Below are positions 34,706 to 44,947 of a DNA stretch of 64,000 bases, in pieces (positions within the stretch are counted from its first letter, which is position 1; every line of letters starts with the position of its first letter). The stretch is from SXXZ01 sp041177965 (lineage in GTDB: Bacteria; Verrucomicrobiota; Verrucomicrobiia; Limisphaerales; UBA9464): NCBI GenBank assembly GCA_041177965.1, contig JBEGWF010000145.1, positions 1-64,000 of the forward strand. The letters run 5' to 3'. Made by a program: the position numbers and the translations under genes. A model generated the notes under the pieces. It searched no databases and was not told the DNA's origin. It was given only the letters and a program-made list of their open reading frames with translations.

Positions 34706-35824
34706 ATGACTCCCGATCCCGATCCCTCCGCCGCACCGACCCCGATGCCCGGGGGTGAACCCCTCAGACGACGCCGGGTCCGCTATTCGGGCACCCATCC
34801 GAAGCGTTTCTCCGAGAAGTACAAGGAACGGGCGCCCGAACGGTATGCCGATGCGGTGGCCAAGGTCATCGCCTCGGGCAAGACGCCGGCCGGCTCCCAC
34901 CGGTCCATCATGGTCGCCGAGATCCTGGAGACCCTGGAACCCCGCCCCGGGCAGACGGTGGTCGACTGCACCCTGGGCTATGGCGGCCACGCGCGTGAGA
35001 TCCTGGGGCGACTCGGGGAAGAGGGCCGCCTGATCGGCTTCGACTGCGATCCGGTGGAATTGCCCAAGACCGTCGAACGATTGCGGCAGGCCGGATGGGA
35101 TGAATCACGGTTCATTCCGGTGCGGAGCAATTTCGCCGGCCTCGCCGCGGGGCTGGCCGGCCTGGGGATCCACGGGGTCGACGGCATCCTGGCCGACCTC
35201 GGGGTGTCCTCGATGCAGATCGATGATCCGACCCGGGGTTTCACCTACAAGGACGACGGTCCCCTCGACCTGCGCATGAACCCCCTGAAAGGGCTCTCCG
35301 CCGCCGAGTGGCTCGCCCGCGCGACTCCGGTAGGACTCGCCACCGCCCTCCGGGACAACGCCGACGAACCGATGGCCGACGCCCTGGCCGGGGCCGTCGT
35401 CGAGGCGGTCCGGAAACGACCGGTCACAGGGACCCGGGAGTTGGCCCGACTGCTGCACGAGATCTACCGGACGCGGGGATGGACCCGGGACAAGACCGAA
35501 GGGGACGCCCGCATCCGGAGGTTCTTCCAGGCCCTCCGGATCGAGGTGAATGACGAATTCGGCGTGTTGGAGGCCCTGTTGCGGCAATTGCCCGACTGCC
35601 TGAAGCCCGGGGGACGCGTGGCCATCCTGACCTTCCATTCCGGTGAAGACCGGCGGGTCAAACACGCCTTCGCCGAAGGCCAACGCCGAGGGATCTACCA
35701 GGTCGTCAACGACTCGGTACGACGCCCCGGACCCGAGGAACTCCGCTCCAACCCCCGGTCCGCCTCGGCGAAGCTGCGCTGGGCCATCCGTGGCACCGGA
35801 GCCTCCCACTCCAAGGCCGGCTAG
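34706..35824 (+). CDS. rsmH: RsmH-family 16S rRNA methyltransferase with N-terminal extension
   Basis: A SAM-dependent methyltransferase of 372 residues. VVDCTLGYGGHAREIL binds SAM, LADLGVSSMQIDDPTRGF and LDLRMNPLKGLSAAEWL follow, and ILTFHSGEDRRVKHAF with RSNPRSASAKLRWA closes the fold, as in RsmH. RsmH methylates C1402 of 16S rRNA. The first 65 residues (RYSGTHPKRFSEKYKER, then SGKTPAGSHRSIMVAEIL) are an extension. The gene does not lie in a cell-division (dcw) cluster, where rsmH usually sits. It may be a paralogue with another target. The ATG at 34706 lies 19 bases after the previous stop. Confidence 0.82.
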   Translation: MTPDPDPSAAPTPMPGGEPLRRRRVRYSGTHPKRFSEKYKERAPERYADAVAKVIASGKTPAGSHRSIMVAEILETLEPRPGQTVVDCTLGYGGHAREILGRLGEEGRLIGFDCDPVELPKTVERLRQAGWDESRFIPVRSNFAGLAAGLAGLGIHGVDGILADLGVSSMQIDDPTRGFTYKDDGPLDLRMNPLKGLSAAEWLARATPVGLATALRDNADEPMADALAGAVVEAVRKRPVTGTRELARLLHEIYRTRGWTRDKTEGDARIRRFFQALRIEVNDEFGVLEALLRQLPDCLKPGGRVAILTFHSGEDRRVKHAFAEGQRRGIYQVVNDSVRRPGPEELRSNPRSASAKLRWAIRGTGASHSKAG

Positions 35825-35837
35825 GGCGGTTCCGCCA

Positions 35838-36113
35838 TCACCCGCCGCGCACACGATCCTTCTTGGCCTCGCGTTCGGCCTCGATCTTGGCCTTCTCCAC
35901 CGCGTAGCGCTGCCGAAGCAGATCCACGGTCTCGGTGTCGCCGGCCGCCTGCGCCGCCTGGATCGACTCGCGGGTGGAGAGATCCTCCTGGGCCAGCTTG
36001 GCGGCGTAGATCGAATCCAGTTCCGCCAACTCCGCCTTCTGGGACGCGGTCAACTTGGTGGCGGGCGCCGTCCTGCTCAACCGCTCCATCGCCAGCTCAT
36101 AGGCCGATTTCAT
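35838..36113 (-). CDS. Small charged helical protein, function unknown
   Basis: A 91-residue, strongly charged, Ala/Glu/Lys-rich helical protein beginning MKSAYELAMERL and ending in a run of alternating Lys, Glu and Arg. ASQKAELAELDSIYAAKLAQEDL and VEKAKIEAEREAKKD suggest a coiled coil. No catalytic motif. As I recall, proteins that start this way recur in Verrucomicrobiota and are uncharacterised. It is convergent with rsmH and divergent from the aldolase/dehydrogenase gene. The ATG at 36111-36113 excludes a non-protein-like lead. Confidence 0.75.
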   Translation of the reverse strand: MKSAYELAMERLSRTAPATKLTASQKAELAELDSIYAAKLAQEDLSTRESIQAAQAAGDTETVDLLRQRYAVEKAKIEAEREAKKDRVRGG

Positions 36114-36295
36114 GGATGCGATGCTCGGACAAAACCGGGCGGAAATCCATCCCCGGCTCATCCCGGGGCGACCGGTGGAACGGGCGGAGGCGCATCGTCG
36201 CGGTGGCGATTCCAAGTTTCGGTTTGACGGACCGGATGGTCCCGCCAGCGTTGTCGTTTCGGGGTCGCCAGCCGATCCTTCTGCAGACAATTCCC

Positions 36296-38488
36296 ATGAG
36301 CCCATTCAAGCACGTCTCCAACCTTTGGAATGACACGGAAGCCAACGCCCTGAGCGGCGCCGACCGCCTGGTCTACCGCTCGAACAAGCTGGGATCCGAC
36401 CAACGGGTCACCAACACCGGTGGCGGCAACACCTCCTCCAAACTGGTGGAGAAGGATCCCCTCACCGGCCAGGACGTCACCGTCCTCTGGGTCAAGGGTT
36501 CCGGCGGAGACCTGCGCACCGCCTCGCGGGAGTTCTTCAGCTCGCTCTACCAGGACCGCTTGATGGCCCTCCAGGGAGTCTACGGCGCCCGCACCGACAA
36601 GGGCCTGAAGTCGCCGGCCGAGGACGACATGGTGGCGATGTATTCGCACACCACATTCAACCTCAATCCGAGGGCCTCTTCGATCGACACCCCGTTGCAC
36701 AGCTTCATCCCCGGGAAGCATGTCGACCACATGCACCCCAACGCGATCATCGCCATCGCGGCTTCGAGCCGCTGCGTGGAGCTGACCCGCGAGATCTTCG
36801 GCGACTCCATGGACTACGTGCCCTGGATGCGCCCGGGCTTCGAACTGGGCCTGGCGATGCAGGAGATCTGCCGCAAGAACCCCAAGGCCAAGGCCATCAT
36901 GATGGGGCAGCACGGGTTCATCTCCTGGGATGAGGATGACAAGCAGTGCTACCTGGCCACGCTCGCCTACATCGAGAAGGCCGCCGCCTACATCGAGGCC
37001 AAGTACCAGGCCAAGGGCGGCGACGCGACCGCCTTCGGCGGTGCCAAACACCAGACGCTGCCGCAGGAGGTCCGCAACGAGCGCCTGGCGGCCATCCTGC
37101 CCTGGCTGCGCGGTCAGGTGAGCCAGCACCGACGCCTCATCGGCACCGTCCAGGACGACGAGCGGATCCTGCGTTTCGTCAATTCCAAGGATGCGGCCCG
37201 CTTGGCCGAGCTCGGCACGAGCTGCCCCGACCACTTCCTGCGCACCAAGATCAAGCCGCTGTACGTCGACTGGAATCCTCAGACCGAAGACGCCGCCGCC
37301 CTCAAGGCCAAGCTCAAGGCGGGCCTGGAGCAGTATCGCAAGGACTACGCGGCCTATTACGAGCGTTGCAAGCGGTCGAACTCCCCCGCGATGCGAGATC
37401 CCAACCCCACGGTCATCCTCATCCCGGGCCTGGGCATGGTGGCCTGGGGCAAGGACAAATCGGAGAGCCGCGTCACCGCCGAGTTCTACAACTGTGCGGT
37501 CGAGGTGATGCGCGGAGCCGAGGCGATCGACCGCTACATCGCCCTGCCCCAGCAGGAGGCGTTCGACATCGAGTATTGGCTGCTCGAGGAGGCCAAGCTG
37601 CGCCGCATGCCGCCCGAGAAGGAGCTGGCCCGCCAGGTGGTCATCGTGATCGGGGCCGGCTCCGGCATCGGCCGCGAGACGGCGCTGCGGATCAGCAAGG
37701 AAGGCGCCCAGATCGTGTGCGTCGACCTCAACGAGGCGGCCGCCCAGGCCACCGCCAACGAGATCACCGCCAAGCTCGGTCAGGGCATCGGCGTCGCCGG
37801 CACCGGGATCAGCGGGTGTGGACCGGCCATAGGGTTGGCGGCAAACATCACCGACAGGGCCAGCATCCGGGCCATGCTCGACCGCGTGGCTTTGGCCTAC
37901 GGCGGGTTCGATTCCATCTGCGTCACCGCGGGAATCTTCGTACCCAGCGACACCAGAGGACACATCCCGGACGACAAGTGGGCGCTCACCTTCAACATCA
38001 ACGTCACCGGCAGTTACCTGGTCGGCGACGAGGCCGCCAAGACCTGGAAGGAGCAGGGACTGCGCGGCAATCTGGTGCTCACCACCAGCGCCAACGCGGT
38101 GGTGGCCAAGAAGGGCAGCGTGGCCTACGACTGCTCCAAGGCCGCGGCCAATCATCTGGTACGCGAACTCGCCATGGAGCTCAGCCCGCTGGTGCGGGTG
38201 AACGGTGTGGCGCCGGCCACCGTGGTCCAGGGATCGGCCATGTTCCCCCGCGACCGCGTCATCGGGTCGCTGGCCAAGTACAACATCCCCTACACCGACG
38301 ACGAGGCCACCGAGTCGCTGGTCCGCAAACTGGCCCAGTTCTATGCCGACCGGACACTGACCAAGTCGCCGATCACCCCGGCCGACCAGGCCGAGGCGTA
38401 CTTCCTGTTGGTGAGCCAGCGCCTGAGCAAGACCACCGGACAGGTGATCACCGTGGACGGCGGCCTGCACGAGGCGTTCCTGCGCTGA
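36296..38488 (+). CDS. Bifunctional rhamnulose-1-phosphate aldolase / short-chain dehydrogenase
   Basis: A fusion of 730 residues. Residues 1 to about 430 form a class II aldolase domain (NTGGGNTSSKL, WVKGSGGDL, THTTFNLN-like SHTTFNLNPRASSIDTPLH, HVDHMHPNA with zinc-binding His, MGQHGFISW). From about 445 an SDR domain follows: VVIVIGAGSGIGRETALRI and the Tyr/Lys pair near 611/615 in VAYDCSKAAANH. The family (RhaEW-like) splits rhamnulose- or fuculose-1-phosphate and oxidises the lactaldehyde. No other rhamnose gene is in the window. The ATG at 36296 fits the family start. Confidence 0.9.
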   Translation: MSPFKHVSNLWNDTEANALSGADRLVYRSNKLGSDQRVTNTGGGNTSSKLVEKDPLTGQDVTVLWVKGSGGDLRTASREFFSSLYQDRLMALQGVYGARTDKGLKSPAEDDMVAMYSHTTFNLNPRASSIDTPLHSFIPGKHVDHMHPNAIIAIAASSRCVELTREIFGDSMDYVPWMRPGFELGLAMQEICRKNPKAKAIMMGQHGFISWDEDDKQCYLATLAYIEKAAAYIEAKYQAKGGDATAFGGAKHQTLPQEVRNERLAAILPWLRGQVSQHRRLIGTVQDDERILRFVNSKDAARLAELGTSCPDHFLRTKIKPLYVDWNPQTEDAAALKAKLKAGLEQYRKDYAAYYERCKRSNSPAMRDPNPTVILIPGLGMVAWGKDKSESRVTAEFYNCAVEVMRGAEAIDRYIALPQQEAFDIEYWLLEEAKLRRMPPEKELARQVVIVIGAGSGIGRETALRISKEGAQIVCVDLNEAAAQATANEITAKLGQGIGVAGTGISGCGPAIGLAANITDRASIRAMLDRVALAYGGFDSICVTAGIFVPSDTRGHIPDDKWALTFNINVTGSYLVGDEAAKTWKEQGLRGNLVLTTSANAVVAKKGSVAYDCSKAAANHLVRELAMELSPLVRVNGVAPATVVQGSAMFPRDRVIGSLAKYNIPYTDDEATESLVRKLAQFYADRTLTKSPITPADQAEAYFLLVSQRLSKTTGQVITVDGGLHEAFLR

Positions 38489-38534
38489 CCGGCGCTTCGG
38501 AACGACCGCTGCCGGACATCACCCCGGCCCGTGC

Positions 38535-38562
38535 GGTCTGCGGGGCTTCGGCCCCGCAGACC
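38535..38562. terminator. Perfect hairpin with UUCG tetraloop between convergent genes
   Basis: The arms GGTCTGCGGGGC and GCCCCGCAGACC are fully complementary over 12 bases around a TTCG loop closed by a C-G pair, the very stable c(UUCG)g form. It lies 47 bases past the aldolase/dehydrogenase stop and before the end of the convergent sigma-54 regulator gene. It could stop transcription from both sides. No T run follows, so the termination role is inferred. Confidence 0.65.
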
Positions 38563-38600
38563 CCATGGACGGGCCCACAAGCCCCCCGAAGATCCGAAAG

Positions 38601-38630
38601 GGGCGGGAATCCCCAGGGCGGGAATCCCCA
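38601..38630. repeat. Two tandem copies of a 15-base unit
   Basis: The 15-base unit GGGCGGGAATCCCCA occurs twice in direct, perfect succession within the 269-base spacer between the convergent genes. Each unit holds an internal GGGAATCCC partial palindrome. No gene is visible in the spacer. Confidence 0.8.
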
Positions 38631-38757
38631 GAAGTGGCATTGCCGACGATCCGGACACCGAGCGACCCGGGCGGGAGGCGGGTGTGAAGGTTCATGGAGG
38701 ACACCGATCAGCGCCCCGGGCACGAATCGGGCCCCTGCGCTCGACCCATCCTTGCGG

Positions 38758-40305
<1,548 letters not shown>

Positions 40306-40339
40306 GTGCTCGTTGCCATCGGCCACAATCACCTTTCCG

Positions 40340-40373
40340 GACCCAAGGGAGCGTTCAGACCCAAGGGGGCGTT
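40340..40373. repeat. Imperfect tandem repeat between TPR and regulator genes
   Basis: A 16-base unit, GACCCAAGGGAGCGTT, is repeated 18 bases later with one change (A to G). It lies between the end of the TPR gene and the start of the sigma-54 regulator. On the minus strand it would be in the leader of the regulator gene. No function can be assigned. Confidence 0.6.
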
Positions 40374-40380
40374 TGGACGA

Positions 40381-41772
40381 TCAACCCTGCGAGGCATAGT
40401 ACTGGTCGACCCTGGCCATGACATCGCGATAGGCGATGTCCTGCTCATAGATGAGCTTGAATTGTTCAATGGCCTCTTGGGGACGATTCATTTTTTCCAG
40501 GACAACGCCGAGGTGATACGTCAGGTCCTTGGCTTCATCGTCAAAAACCGGCTTCTCCTTTAGCGCTTCCTGCAACTTTCTTGCGGCCATGTCGTTCATG
40601 CCGCGATGGAGGAACGCCCGGGCCAGGAGCCCCATGGCGGCGATGCGGCGATTGGGGTTGTTCTGGGCCTTCTGGAGCTCCGCGATGGCCTCACCCATGC
40701 GCCCCGCCTTGAAATGCAATTCCCCCAATTCGAATCGGACGAGCAGGTCGGTGGGATTTGCCTCGGCACGACGCCGGGCATCCTCGAGAAGGTAGTCCTG
40801 ACGGCGTTGCCGGAGCCCCTCCAGCGCCTTTTGACCGTCTTCGGTATGGGTATCGATCCCCCTCTCCGCCTCGCCGAACTGGGCCAGACGGGCGTCCCTG
40901 ATGCACTGGAGGATCAGCGGATCGTTGAGGCCGGTCACCGCGAGGACCTGCTCGAAGCAGGAGATCGCCCGCTCGAAATCCCCCTTCTTGAGGCACAGGT
41001 CGGCGAGTGTCCGGAGGACGCGGGGATTGGCGGGATCGGCCAGTCGCAGCGCCTCCTGTTCGACGATCAACCGCTCGACCACCTCGATGTCCTTCACCTC
41101 GCGGTGTTCCTGCTCGAGCGATTTCGCCTGCTCCTTGTCGCGCAGCACATCGCGGTAGCTGCCGGTGCCGCTGGAGAGCTGTTCGTAGCCGCCCTCCCGG
41201 AGTGTCCGCAGGGCGAGGAGGTTCTTGAGCCGCTCGTTGAGGGCCGGGTTGCCGGGGTCGCCGGCCAGGAGATCGCGCAGGATCTTCTCGGCGCGGGCCC
41301 GATTGCCCAACTGCGTGTGGGCCTCCACCAGTTTCTCGGCCAGCCTGCGATCGGAAGGATTGGCCTTGAAGGCGACCTCCAGCGAAAGCAGCGCCGTCTT
41401 CGGGAGATGCGCCTGCAGGGCCGCATCGGCCAGCAGGTCGTGGGCCTGCATGTTGGACGGATCCTGGTTGAGGGCGTCCTCGGCGATCTGGATCGCCTCG
41501 AACGGGTCGGTGCGGAGAGCCAGTCGGCCCGCGGTCAGGGTGTTGGCCGAACCCAACAGCTTCTTGAACAGACCGCCCCCGCGATTGCCGGCCCGCTTGT
41601 GCTGCGCCGCCCGGAGCGCCTCCCGGCATTCGTAGAACGCGGGCTCGGCCTTGAGGACCTGGACGAAGAGGGTCACCGCGTAGTCGAGGTTGTTCTTCTG
41701 GAGGGCCGCCAGACCCTTGTCGAACAGCTCCCGCTGGGCCACGGGGATCTCCACCAACGTCTTCTCTGCCAT
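40381..41772 (-). CDS. Tetratricopeptide-repeat protein
   Basis: A 463-residue, mainly helical protein with several TPR-like units: LFDKGLAALQKNNLDYAVTLF, AIQIAEDALNQDPSNMQAHDLL, RTLADLCLKKGDFERAISCFEQ, FELGELHFKAGRMGEAIAEL and AFLHRGMNDMAARKLQEAL. There is no signal peptide, so it is probably a cytoplasmic scaffold. It precedes the sigma-54 response regulator by 75 bases on the same strand and may share its transcript. The partner is unknown. Confidence 0.88.
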   Translation of the reverse strand: MAEKTLVEIPVAQRELFDKGLAALQKNNLDYAVTLFVQVLKAEPAFYECREALRAAQHKRAGNRGGGLFKKLLGSANTLTAGRLALRTDPFEAIQIAEDALNQDPSNMQAHDLLADAALQAHLPKTALLSLEVAFKANPSDRRLAEKLVEAHTQLGNRARAEKILRDLLAGDPGNPALNERLKNLLALRTLREGGYEQLSSGTGSYRDVLRDKEQAKSLEQEHREVKDIEVVERLIVEQEALRLADPANPRVLRTLADLCLKKGDFERAISCFEQVLAVTGLNDPLILQCIRDARLAQFGEAERGIDTHTEDGQKALEGLRQRRQDYLLEDARRRAEANPTDLLVRFELGELHFKAGRMGEAIAELQKAQNNPNRRIAAMGLLARAFLHRGMNDMAARKLQEALKEKPVFDDEAKDLTYHLGVVLEKMNRPQEAIEQFKLIYEQDIAYRDVMARVDQYYASQG

Positions 41773-41853
41773 GGAAAGAGGCTAGGTCCGATACCTAGTT
41801 CGAGGCAATACGACAACGGTCGCGACCAATCTTTCCGGCATGTCCGCCGGGCT

Positions 41854-43509
41854 TCAGCCCAGTCGAAGCCACACGGTCTTCAGATAGGCGGGTTCGTCGC
41901 GACTCACCGGGAAATCCGGCGGCTGGGGCACGTAATGCGCGGCAACGATGCGTCGACCGGCGCCGGTCAGGGCCCCGCGGACCTGGTCGAGGAAGGACTC
42001 GGGCTCGAGCCTGGCCGCATTGGTGGAGGCGAAGAGGACACCGCCGGGATGCAACAGTGAAGCGGCGAGTCCGACGAGGTCGCCGTAGTCGCGCTCGACC
42101 CGGAAATCGCCGTGTTCCTTCGAACGGGAGAATGTCGGCGGATCGAGCAGGACCGTGTCGAAGCGGCGGCCCCGTCGGGCCCAGCGGCGCATCCAGTCGA
42201 ACACATCACCGAAGACGAACTCGTGCCGAGCCGGATCGAGACCGTTGAGGGCGAAATTGCGACGCCCCCAGTCGAGATACTTGCGGGAGAGATCGAGGCT
42301 GGTCGTCCGGGCCCCGCCGAGGGCCGCGCAGACGCTGAAGGCGCAGGTGTACGCGAAACAGTTCAGCAACTCACCGCCATGTCCCAGCGGGGGAAATCCC
42401 GCGGCGACATGGCCCGTCAGCAGGCGACGTCGATTGTCGCGCTGGTCGAGGAAGAGCCCGACGCTGTACCCCTGATCGAAGCGGATCTCGTAGCGGACGC
42501 CGTTCTCACGCACGGGAAACGACTCCGGAGCCGTCGCACCCCAGACCCGCTGGGGATGGTTCTCCGCGATGGCGGAATTTCCGACCCTGCGGTTGAGGGG
42601 CCGGTGATACAGGTTCGCAACCTCCAGGCCGCTCACCCGCCCCGGTTCTTCCGATCCCGAGGCCCCCTCCTCCGGATCGCTGTAGAGGAGATGGAACGGG
42701 CCCCAGGCATCGAGATGGAAACCCCTGCCCCCCGCGTCGGAGCCCCCGTGCAGCAGACGGAAGGCGTCGGTCTCCTCCGGGGGGATCACGGCCCGACGCA
42801 GGAGGATCCGCGGATCCTCCGACCATTCCGGATCGACCGTCCACCCCACCGGTTCCCCGGTCCGTGGATGCACGAACGACAGGCGGTGCGAGGCCAGATG
42901 CAATCGCGCGGCCGGGGTGCCCCCGTAGAGCGGGTCGCCCAACAGCGGGATGCCGCCCTCGGCCGCATGGACCCGGATCTGGTGGGTCCGCCCGGTCACC
43001 GGGACGACCTCCCACTCGGTCCAACCCCGGCCAAAGGCGATCGCACGGAACCGGGTCTCGGCAGGGTCCATGCCCGCGGCTTGGGGGCGGGGCACATATC
43101 GGTCGCCCGCACGGACCAGGGACGAGTGGGCGGTCCATTCGGCGGACGGCGTCGGCCGGTCGGTCCGCATGCGGTACGACTTCCGGACCTCACGCTGTTC
43201 GAACTGCCGTGCCAAGGACCGGTTGGCCTCGGGGGTCTTGCCGAAGACGATCAACCCGGAGGTCTCCTTGTCGAGGCGGTGCAGGATCGCCAGTTCGGAC
43301 CATCGCGGTTCCCGGTGGCGCAACCACTCGTACAACCCCTCGCCGGCATAGGGAGAAGGCGCGTGGGTGTTCCACCCGGGAGGCTTGTTCACCACCAGCA
43401 GGTCGTCGTCCTCGAAGACCAGGCAGGGCGGACATCGCGTGGAGCGGTCCTCCACAGGTGCGGTGGCTCCATTGCCCGCCGATGGGTCCGACTGGAATCC
43501 GGTCTCCAT
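41854..43509 (-). CDS. Fused RluA-type pseudouridine synthase and RlmI-like methyltransferase
   Basis: A 551-residue two-domain RNA-modifying protein. Residues about 25-235 form an RluA-family pseudouridine synthase: LLVVNKPPGWNTHA, HRLDKETSGL with catalytic D80, and GRTHQIRVHAA at 173-183. Residues about 290-551 form an RlmI/K-type SAM methyltransferase: GYSVGLFLDQRDNRR, LLNCFAYTCAFS, LDLSRKYLDWGRRNFALNG and DTVLLDPPTFSRSK. Both active sites look complete. Pseudouridine and methyl groups could therefore be put on rRNA by one enzyme; the target bases are unknown. It lies alone, upstream of a TPR gene. Confidence 0.88.
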   Translation of the reverse strand: METGFQSDPSAGNGATAPVEDRSTRCPPCLVFEDDDLLVVNKPPGWNTHAPSPYAGEGLYEWLRHREPRWSELAILHRLDKETSGLIVFGKTPEANRSLARQFEQREVRKSYRMRTDRPTPSAEWTAHSSLVRAGDRYVPRPQAAGMDPAETRFRAIAFGRGWTEWEVVPVTGRTHQIRVHAAEGGIPLLGDPLYGGTPAARLHLASHRLSFVHPRTGEPVGWTVDPEWSEDPRILLRRAVIPPEETDAFRLLHGGSDAGGRGFHLDAWGPFHLLYSDPEEGASGSEEPGRVSGLEVANLYHRPLNRRVGNSAIAENHPQRVWGATAPESFPVRENGVRYEIRFDQGYSVGLFLDQRDNRRRLLTGHVAAGFPPLGHGGELLNCFAYTCAFSVCAALGGARTTSLDLSRKYLDWGRRNFALNGLDPARHEFVFGDVFDWMRRWARRGRRFDTVLLDPPTFSRSKEHGDFRVERDYGDLVGLAASLLHPGGVLFASTNAARLEPESFLDQVRGALTGAGRRIVAAHYVPQPPDFPVSRDEPAYLKTVWLRLG

Positions 43510-43534
43510 GCTCCTCGAATCCGTGGGAGGACGC

Positions 43535-44272
43535 TCAGGTGAACTGCCAGCGACCCGTGGCGATGGCGTAGGCGCTGATCAGCCCGTTGGTCACGCCGTG
43601 GGCCAGCATCGCATCCCCGAGCCGCCCGCTCCGCAGCACGAGCCACTGGTAGAGGGCGGCGCATAGCAAGGCCGCGAGCCATTGGTCGGGGTGGCTCAGG
43701 CCGAAGAGCAGGCATGTCACCGCGAAGGCCCGCGGACTCCAGTCCCGCAGGGATGCCTGGAGAAAGTCCGGCCGGATCACCATCCGGTAAACGAAGGATC
43801 GGTAGAAGACCTCCTCGATCATGGGCACCAGGAGGGATCGCCCCAACACCCGGACTCCCACGAAGCCCCATCCCAAGGCCGGAGCACCGGTGAAGAACGC
43901 CAACGGGTTCCAGGGAGGGTCGACCGGTCGCGGGACCGGGGCGCGGCCCGTCCAGAGCGCGGACACCCGATCATAGATCGAGGCCAGCGACGGGATGACG
44001 CCATCGAGGCCGATCCAGAGCACCGCCACACCGACCCCCACACCGAGTGCCTGAGGGCTGAAATTCCAGCGCATCTCGGGGATCCGTCCCTTCAATGCCC
44101 AGACCAGGGCGGCGACCACCACGGTCTTGAGCGCGTAGAGCCAATACTCCGACCCGGGGAACCACTTCCCGGCCAGACTTCCGATCACGAGGAACACCGC
44201 GAAGGGCAGCACCCGGGGAAATTCAGGGGTGCTCCACCACGGGGGCGTTCCGGAGGGGGATTCGGCAGACAT
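43535..44272 (-). CDS. CPBP-family membrane protease (CAAX prenyl protease-related)
   Basis: A 245-residue inner-membrane protein with six to seven spans. The first conserved motif reads VPMIEEVFYRSFVYRMVI, holding the glutamate pair and Arg of the EExxxR type. FGLSHPDQW supplies the second-motif His and MLAHGVTNGLI the third. This matches the CAAX-protease-related group often found with exosortase systems. No exosortase gene is in the window. The ATG at 44272 gives the usual short N-terminus; an upstream TTG is an alternative. It is divergent from trmL. Confidence 0.85.
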   Translation of the reverse strand: MSAESPSGTPPWWSTPEFPRVLPFAVFLVIGSLAGKWFPGSEYWLYALKTVVVAALVWALKGRIPEMRWNFSPQALGVGVGVAVLWIGLDGVIPSLASIYDRVSALWTGRAPVPRPVDPPWNPLAFFTGAPALGWGFVGVRVLGRSLLVPMIEEVFYRSFVYRMVIRPDFLQASLRDWSPRAFAVTCLLFGLSHPDQWLAALLCAALYQWLVLRSGRLGDAMLAHGVTNGLISAYAIATGRWQFT

Positions 44273-44466
44273 GCGACGTGGATCATCCAACCCGGCCCGG
44301 TGCGGGCAAGCGCCAAGAACGGTCGATCACGTCCGGAGGGCAGCCAGCACGCCAGGGCAACGCCGCCGGGACTTCCCCTTCGCGATTGCAGGCGCCGGTT
44401 CGGGTCGGGCACCGTGGTCGCGGACTCCATCGGGTCCGATGCCTTCGAGCCACCGACTCCTGAACC

Positions 44467-44922
44467 GTGAACATCGTCCTGGTCGAACCCGAGATCCCGC
44501 CGAACACCGGGAACATCGCCCGACTCTGCGCGGCCACCGGCGCCACTCTGCACCTCATCGAACCCCTGGGCTTCGAGATCGACGACCGTCGGTTGGCGCG
44601 GGCCGGAATGGACTACTGGAAACTGGTGACGTGGCGACGGTGGCCCAGTTGGGCGGCCTACCGGGAAGCCCTGGAGCCGGGCGGCCGACTTTGGTTCATC
44701 GAGCAGGGGGCACCGCGGCGGTACACCGAGGCGCGCTTCGAGACGGGTGACCACCTGGTGTTCGGCCGTGAAACCGCCGGGCTTCCGCGGGAACTGCTCC
44801 AGAGCCACCCGGATCGGTGGCTGGACATACCCATGGCCCGGCCGGAGGCCCGCTCGCTCAACCTGTCGAACTGCGTGGCGATCGTCCTGTTCGAGGCGCT
44901 GCGCCAAACGGCTACGCCTTGA
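44467..44922 (+). CDS. trmL: tRNA (cytidine/uridine-34-2'-O)-methyltransferase
   Basis: A small SPOUT methyltransferase of 151 residues that 2'-O-methylates wobble position 34. MNIVLVEPEIPPNTGNIARLC is the N-terminal signature, and the knot region reads VFGRETAGLP with DIPMARPEARSLNLSNCVAI, all typical of TrmL/YibK. It starts with GTG at 44467. No other gene is tightly linked; the next gene is convergent and ends 25 bases away. Confidence 0.92.
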   Translation: MNIVLVEPEIPPNTGNIARLCAATGATLHLIEPLGFEIDDRRLARAGMDYWKLVTWRRWPSWAAYREALEPGGRLWFIEQGAPRRYTEARFETGDHLVFGRETAGLPRELLQSHPDRWLDIPMARPEARSLNLSNCVAIVLFEALRQTATP

Positions 44923-44947
44923 CCGAAGCCCCCCGGACCGACCGGGG

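Noticed and set aside
35838..36305. Longer start for the small charged minus-strand protein
   Set aside because: The extra 64 residues are Pro/Ser/Arg-rich and overlap the spacer before the divergent gene; the ATG at 36111-36113 gives a coherent helical protein.
36158..38470. Long minus-strand open frame opposite the aldolase/dehydrogenase fusion
   Set aside because: Composition-driven shadow of a well-supported gene; no recognisable motif.
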